Assembly (NCBI GenBank): GCA_026987115.1
Contig: JALSNF010000045.1
Location: forward strand, 27,061 to 91,060
Length of the DNA: 64,000 nt
Source: Desulfurobacteriaceae bacterium
GTDB taxonomy: Bacteria; Aquificota; Aquificia; Desulfurobacteriales; Desulfurobacteriaceae
Direction of reading: 5' to 3'
Of this stretch, positions 62,223 to 64,000 are shown in pieces. Below the pieces are notes generated by a model, which worked only from the letters and a program-made list of their open reading frames with translations, searched no databases and was not told the origin of the DNA. Both the position numbers and the translations under genes were made by a program. Positions within the stretch are counted from its first letter, which is position 1; each line of letters opens with the position of its first letter.

Positions 62223-63440
62223 TTGAAACCTGAAGTCCTCTCCCCTGCAGGGAACTTGGAAAAGTTAAAGTTTGCAGTTGACTTTGGAGCCGATGCTGTT
62301 TACTTAGGGGGAAAGCTATTTAACCTAAGAGCAAAGGCGGGCAACTTTACTCTTGAGGAGATGGAAGAAGGCATAAACTACGCCCACGAAAAGGGAGCAA
62401 AGGTTTACATAACTCTAAACGCCTTTGCCAGAAACGACGACTTTAAGGGAATTGAAAGGTTTATAGACGAGGTTAAACCGCTTAAACCTGACGCTTTCAT
62501 AGTCTCCGACCTTGGAGTTTTAAAAACGGTAAGGGAAAGAGCTCCCGAGATTGAAGTGCACATTAGCACACAAGCAAACACGACAAACTATAGAGCAGTT
62601 GAAGTTTACAGGGAGCTTGGAGCAAAGAGGGTGGTCCTTGCAAGGGAGCTCTCTATAGAAGAGATTAGAGAGATAAAGGAAAAAGTCCCTGAGGTTGAAC
62701 TTGAAGTATTCGTTCACGGTGCAATGTGCATGGCCTACTCAGGTAGATGTCTCCTTTCAAACTACCTCTCTTACAGAGAAAGCAACAAGGGAGCCTGCTC
62801 TCAGAGTTGCCGCTGGAAGTACTACTTGGTAGAAGAGACAAGGCCGGGGGAGTTTTTCCCAATAGAAGAAGACGAAACAGGAACATACATATTTAACTCA
62901 AAAGACCTTTGTGCCTTACCCCTTTTACCGCAACTAATAGAGGCCGGAGTTGACTCTTTAAAAATAGAAGGGAGGGTAAAGAGCTCTTATTACGTAGCTA
63001 TAACCACAAGCGTTTACAAAAGGGCAGTAAAACTTATAAAGGAGAAGGGCATCAGCGCATTTAAGGAAGAGCTCCCCACTTTACTTGAAGAGCTAAAGAA
63101 GGTAAGCCACAGACCGTACACCTTAGGTTTTTTAAAGAGAGAAGAAGAGATACTCCAACACTACGAAACCAGTTCCTACATAAGGGAGTTTAAGTTCTTG
63201 GGAGTTTTTAAAGGTGGGAAGTGGCAGGTTAGGAACAAGGTAAGGTTAGAAGAGGAAGTGGAGCTCTTTTTGCCTAACGTAAAAACATTTAAAGCAAAGG
63301 TTAAAGGGATAAAAGTTGAAAGGAAAGGAAGGGAAGAAAGGGTAAGGGAGGCTAACCCAAACCAAGTAGCTCTTATTGAGTTTGATAGGGAGCTCCCACT
63401 ACAGGAAAACGCAATACTCAGGAGGAAGGAGAAGGCATAA
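62223..63440 (+). CDS. U32 family peptidase-like protein (RNA hydroxylation type)
   Basis: This 405-residue protein starts LSPAGNLEKLKFAVDFGADA and has VYITLNAFARNDD, the U32 signature EVFVHGAMCMAYSGRCLLS and the Cys pattern NKGACSQSCRWKYY that binds a cluster in relatives. Family members such as YegQ/TrhP and RlhA hydroxylate tRNA or rRNA bases with prephenate; others are named collagenase-like peptidases. The start is TTG at 62223 after AGGAGACGAGG. Confidence 0.9.
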   Translation: MKPEVLSPAGNLEKLKFAVDFGADAVYLGGKLFNLRAKAGNFTLEEMEEGINYAHEKGAKVYITLNAFARNDDFKGIERFIDEVKPLKPDAFIVSDLGVLKTVRERAPEIEVHISTQANTTNYRAVEVYRELGAKRVVLARELSIEEIREIKEKVPEVELEVFVHGAMCMAYSGRCLLSNYLSYRESNKGACSQSCRWKYYLVEETRPGEFFPIEEDETGTYIFNSKDLCALPLLPQLIEAGVDSLKIEGRVKSSYYVAITTSVYKRAVKLIKEKGISAFKEELPTLLEELKKVSHRPYTLGFLKREEEILQHYETSSYIREFKFLGVFKGGKWQVRNKVRLEEEVELFLPNVKTFKAKVKGIKVERKGREERVREANPNQVALIEFDRELPLQENAILRRKEKA

Positions 63441-63441
63441 G

Positions 63442-63657
63442 CTACCACCTACACTTTCCACGCCATCCCCAACCTCTACCTTGCCCTTCTCTCCATCTCC
63501 TACCTCTACCACACCAACCTGAAGGTGCGTTAACCCTTACAATGTTCCCACTTGCACACTTTGGACATTTAACCATCCAACGTGGCTTTCCAAAAGGCTC
63601 CTCAAATTCATAGCCACAGTCAAGGCACCTAAATTTCCTCTTAGGGATTGCTTCCAT
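63442..63657 (-). CDS. Zinc-ribbon microprotein with Gly/Arg/Trp-rich tail
   Basis: This 71-residue protein has one zinc ribbon, CLDCGYEFEEPFGKPRWMVK then CPKC, followed by GNIVRVNAPSG and a tail of about 22 residues made mostly of Gly, Arg and Trp (GRGRRWREGQGRGWGWRGK). It recalls small rubrerythrin/FmdB-like zinc ribbons with GRG tails, but no named family is certain. AGGAG precedes the ATG, within an inverted repeat. It is convergent with the U32 gene, one base apart. The tail could bind RNA or another polyanion. Confidence 0.72.
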   Translation of the reverse strand: MEAIPKRKFRCLDCGYEFEEPFGKPRWMVKCPKCASGNIVRVNAPSGWCGRGRRWREGQGRGWGWRGKCRW

Positions 63658-63675
63658 AGTTAGAATCTCCTAACT
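63658..63675. repeat. Inverted repeat enclosing the ribosome-binding site of the zinc-ribbon gene
   Basis: AGTTAG and CTAACT are perfect complements around a six-base loop and end on the base before the ATG. On the minus strand the AGGAG Shine-Dalgarno lies at the stem-loop junction, so folding could lower translation or serve as an operator. Confidence 0.5.
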
Positions 63676-63689
63676 AAAGTTCAACCTTA

Positions 63690-63718
63690 AACATAAGAAT
63701 CTAACTGTGAAAAATCAA
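63690..63718 (-). promoter_or_regulatory. Candidate promoter of the zinc-ribbon gene
   Basis: Minus strand: TTGATT (63713-63718), 17-base spacer, TATGTT (63690-63695), 33 bases before the ATG. Both boxes are imperfect. Confidence 0.35.
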
Positions 63719-63778
63719 GTTCAATGAGGATATAACCTTACAACAATTTAAAGACGATTAAATTTCTTGAAGAAGCAC

Positions 63779-64000
63779 TTACCTTAAAAGTTGTTTAAGG
63801 TCTTCAAAAAATCCCGGATATGAAGTTTTTACACACTCAACATCATCTATCTCTATAGCCTCCCGAGATATGAGCGAAGCAACGGTAAAAGTCATAGCTA
63901 TTCGGTGGTCGCCGTAGGATTTAATTCTCCCACCTTTTAGTGGAGTTTTCCCCTTTATTACCATACCGTCAGGGAGTTCTTCAACCTCTGCTCCAATTGC
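63779..64000 (-). CDS. aroA: 3-phosphoshikimate 1-carboxyvinyltransferase, C-terminal part (partial)
   Basis: The frame continues past the ATG chosen by the track to the window edge (AIGAEVEELPDG). The C-terminal EPSP synthase signature GRIKSYGDHRIAMTFTVASL is present, followed by the usual end CVKTSYPGFFEDLKQLL. AroA joins phosphoenolpyruvate to shikimate 3-phosphate in aromatic amino acid synthesis. Only the last 73 residues are visible. Confidence 0.93.
   Translation of the reverse strand, partial: AIGAEVEELPDGMVIKGKTPLKGGRIKSYGDHRIAMTFTVASLISREAIEIDDVECVKTSYPGFFEDLKQLLR

Larger units (their letters stand above)
1..64000. repeat. Highly iterated palindrome RGAGCTCY, about 140 dispersed copies
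   Basis: Reading by eye gives about 140 GAGCTC hexamers, of which roughly 85% fit RGAGCTCY and about 45 are exactly GGAGCTCC. Examples: 474-479, 973-978, 4822-4827, 11642-11672 area, 35761-35775 area, 51130-51300 area, 63361-63380 area. Copies lie in all three codon phases (Glu-Leu, Gly-Ser-Ser, Gly-Ala) and in genes of both orientations, so codon preference alone does not explain them. The count is manual and approximate. Confidence 0.8.

Noticed and set aside
26369-64000. Selenoprotein genes with in-frame TGA, suggested by selA
   Set aside because: No gene in the window needs read-through of a TGA; peroxiredoxin, nuo and other redox genes have ordinary Cys codons.
1-64000. tRNA, rRNA or riboswitch in the intergenic gaps
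   Set aside because: Gaps are 135 bases or shorter apart from the hsd scar, and none shows a T-loop motif, cloverleaf or known riboswitch core by eye.

Overview
The window reads as a compact chromosome segment of a thermophilic, Gram-negative, chemolithotrophic bacterium. Signs are a Kdo/LPS gene (kdsB), two Omp85 outer-membrane proteins, a lipoprotein signal peptidase, a 14-subunit complex I operon, a selenocysteine gene (selA), arginine coded almost only by AGA/AGG, purine-rich coding strands and near-zero intergenic space. The gene styles fit the Aquificota, probably Desulfurobacteriaceae (Thermovibrio/Desulfurobacterium-like). That placement is inference, because there is no rRNA in the window. 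No tRNA, rRNA, CRISPR, IS element or prophage was seen.

Layout. 1-1.8 kb: 3' end of pmbA, then rbfA and a DHH phosphoesterase. 1.85-2.36 kb: scar of a deleted type I restriction-modification locus. 2.36-5.86 kb (-): a large Omp85/BamA-like protein whose signal peptide lacks a standard start codon, and a radical SAM gene. 5.9-20.4 kb (+): a 13-gene chain with almost every stop and start overlapping (NSS transporter with a 51-aa subunit, Rad50/SbcC, MscS, PhoH, 7TM-HD phosphodiesterase, DgkA, DUF2905, a one-POTRA Omp85, a split glutamine-dependent NAD synthetase, TldD, a glutamine amidotransferase). 20.4-26.3 kb (+): an RND efflux pair followed by two periplasmic coiled-coil proteins (one with LysM) and an unknown gene, closed by a terminator.

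26.4-41.7 kb (-): nuoA-N in canonical order, interrupted between nuoG and nuoH by a stand-alone cyclic-nucleotide-binding-fold protein and followed directly by selA; a class I fumarase beta subunit lies upstream. 42.3-45.5 kb: glucosaminidase, polysaccharide deacetylase, peroxiredoxin (-) and a pseudouridine synthase. 45.5-49.9 kb (-): rpoD, dnaG, lspA and a CPBP protease. 50-54.1 kb (+): purS, purQ, kdsB, pyrG, murB. 54.1-59 kb (-): hemB, a small membrane protein, a K+ channel/RCK protein, an aminotransferase and mtaB. 59.1-63.4 kb (+): rpsU, yqeY, mutS2 and a U32 protein. 63.4-64 kb (-): a zinc-ribbon microprotein and the 3' end of aroA.

The most unusual signal is not a gene. The palindrome GAGCTC, nearly always inside RGAGCTCY, occurs about 140 times by eye, in every reading frame and on both gene orientations. 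That is roughly ten times what base composition predicts, and it resembles a highly iterated palindrome such as cyanobacterial HIP1. It is nearly absent from about 21.45-27.46 kb. No stretch over 300 bases lacks a gene or gene remnant.
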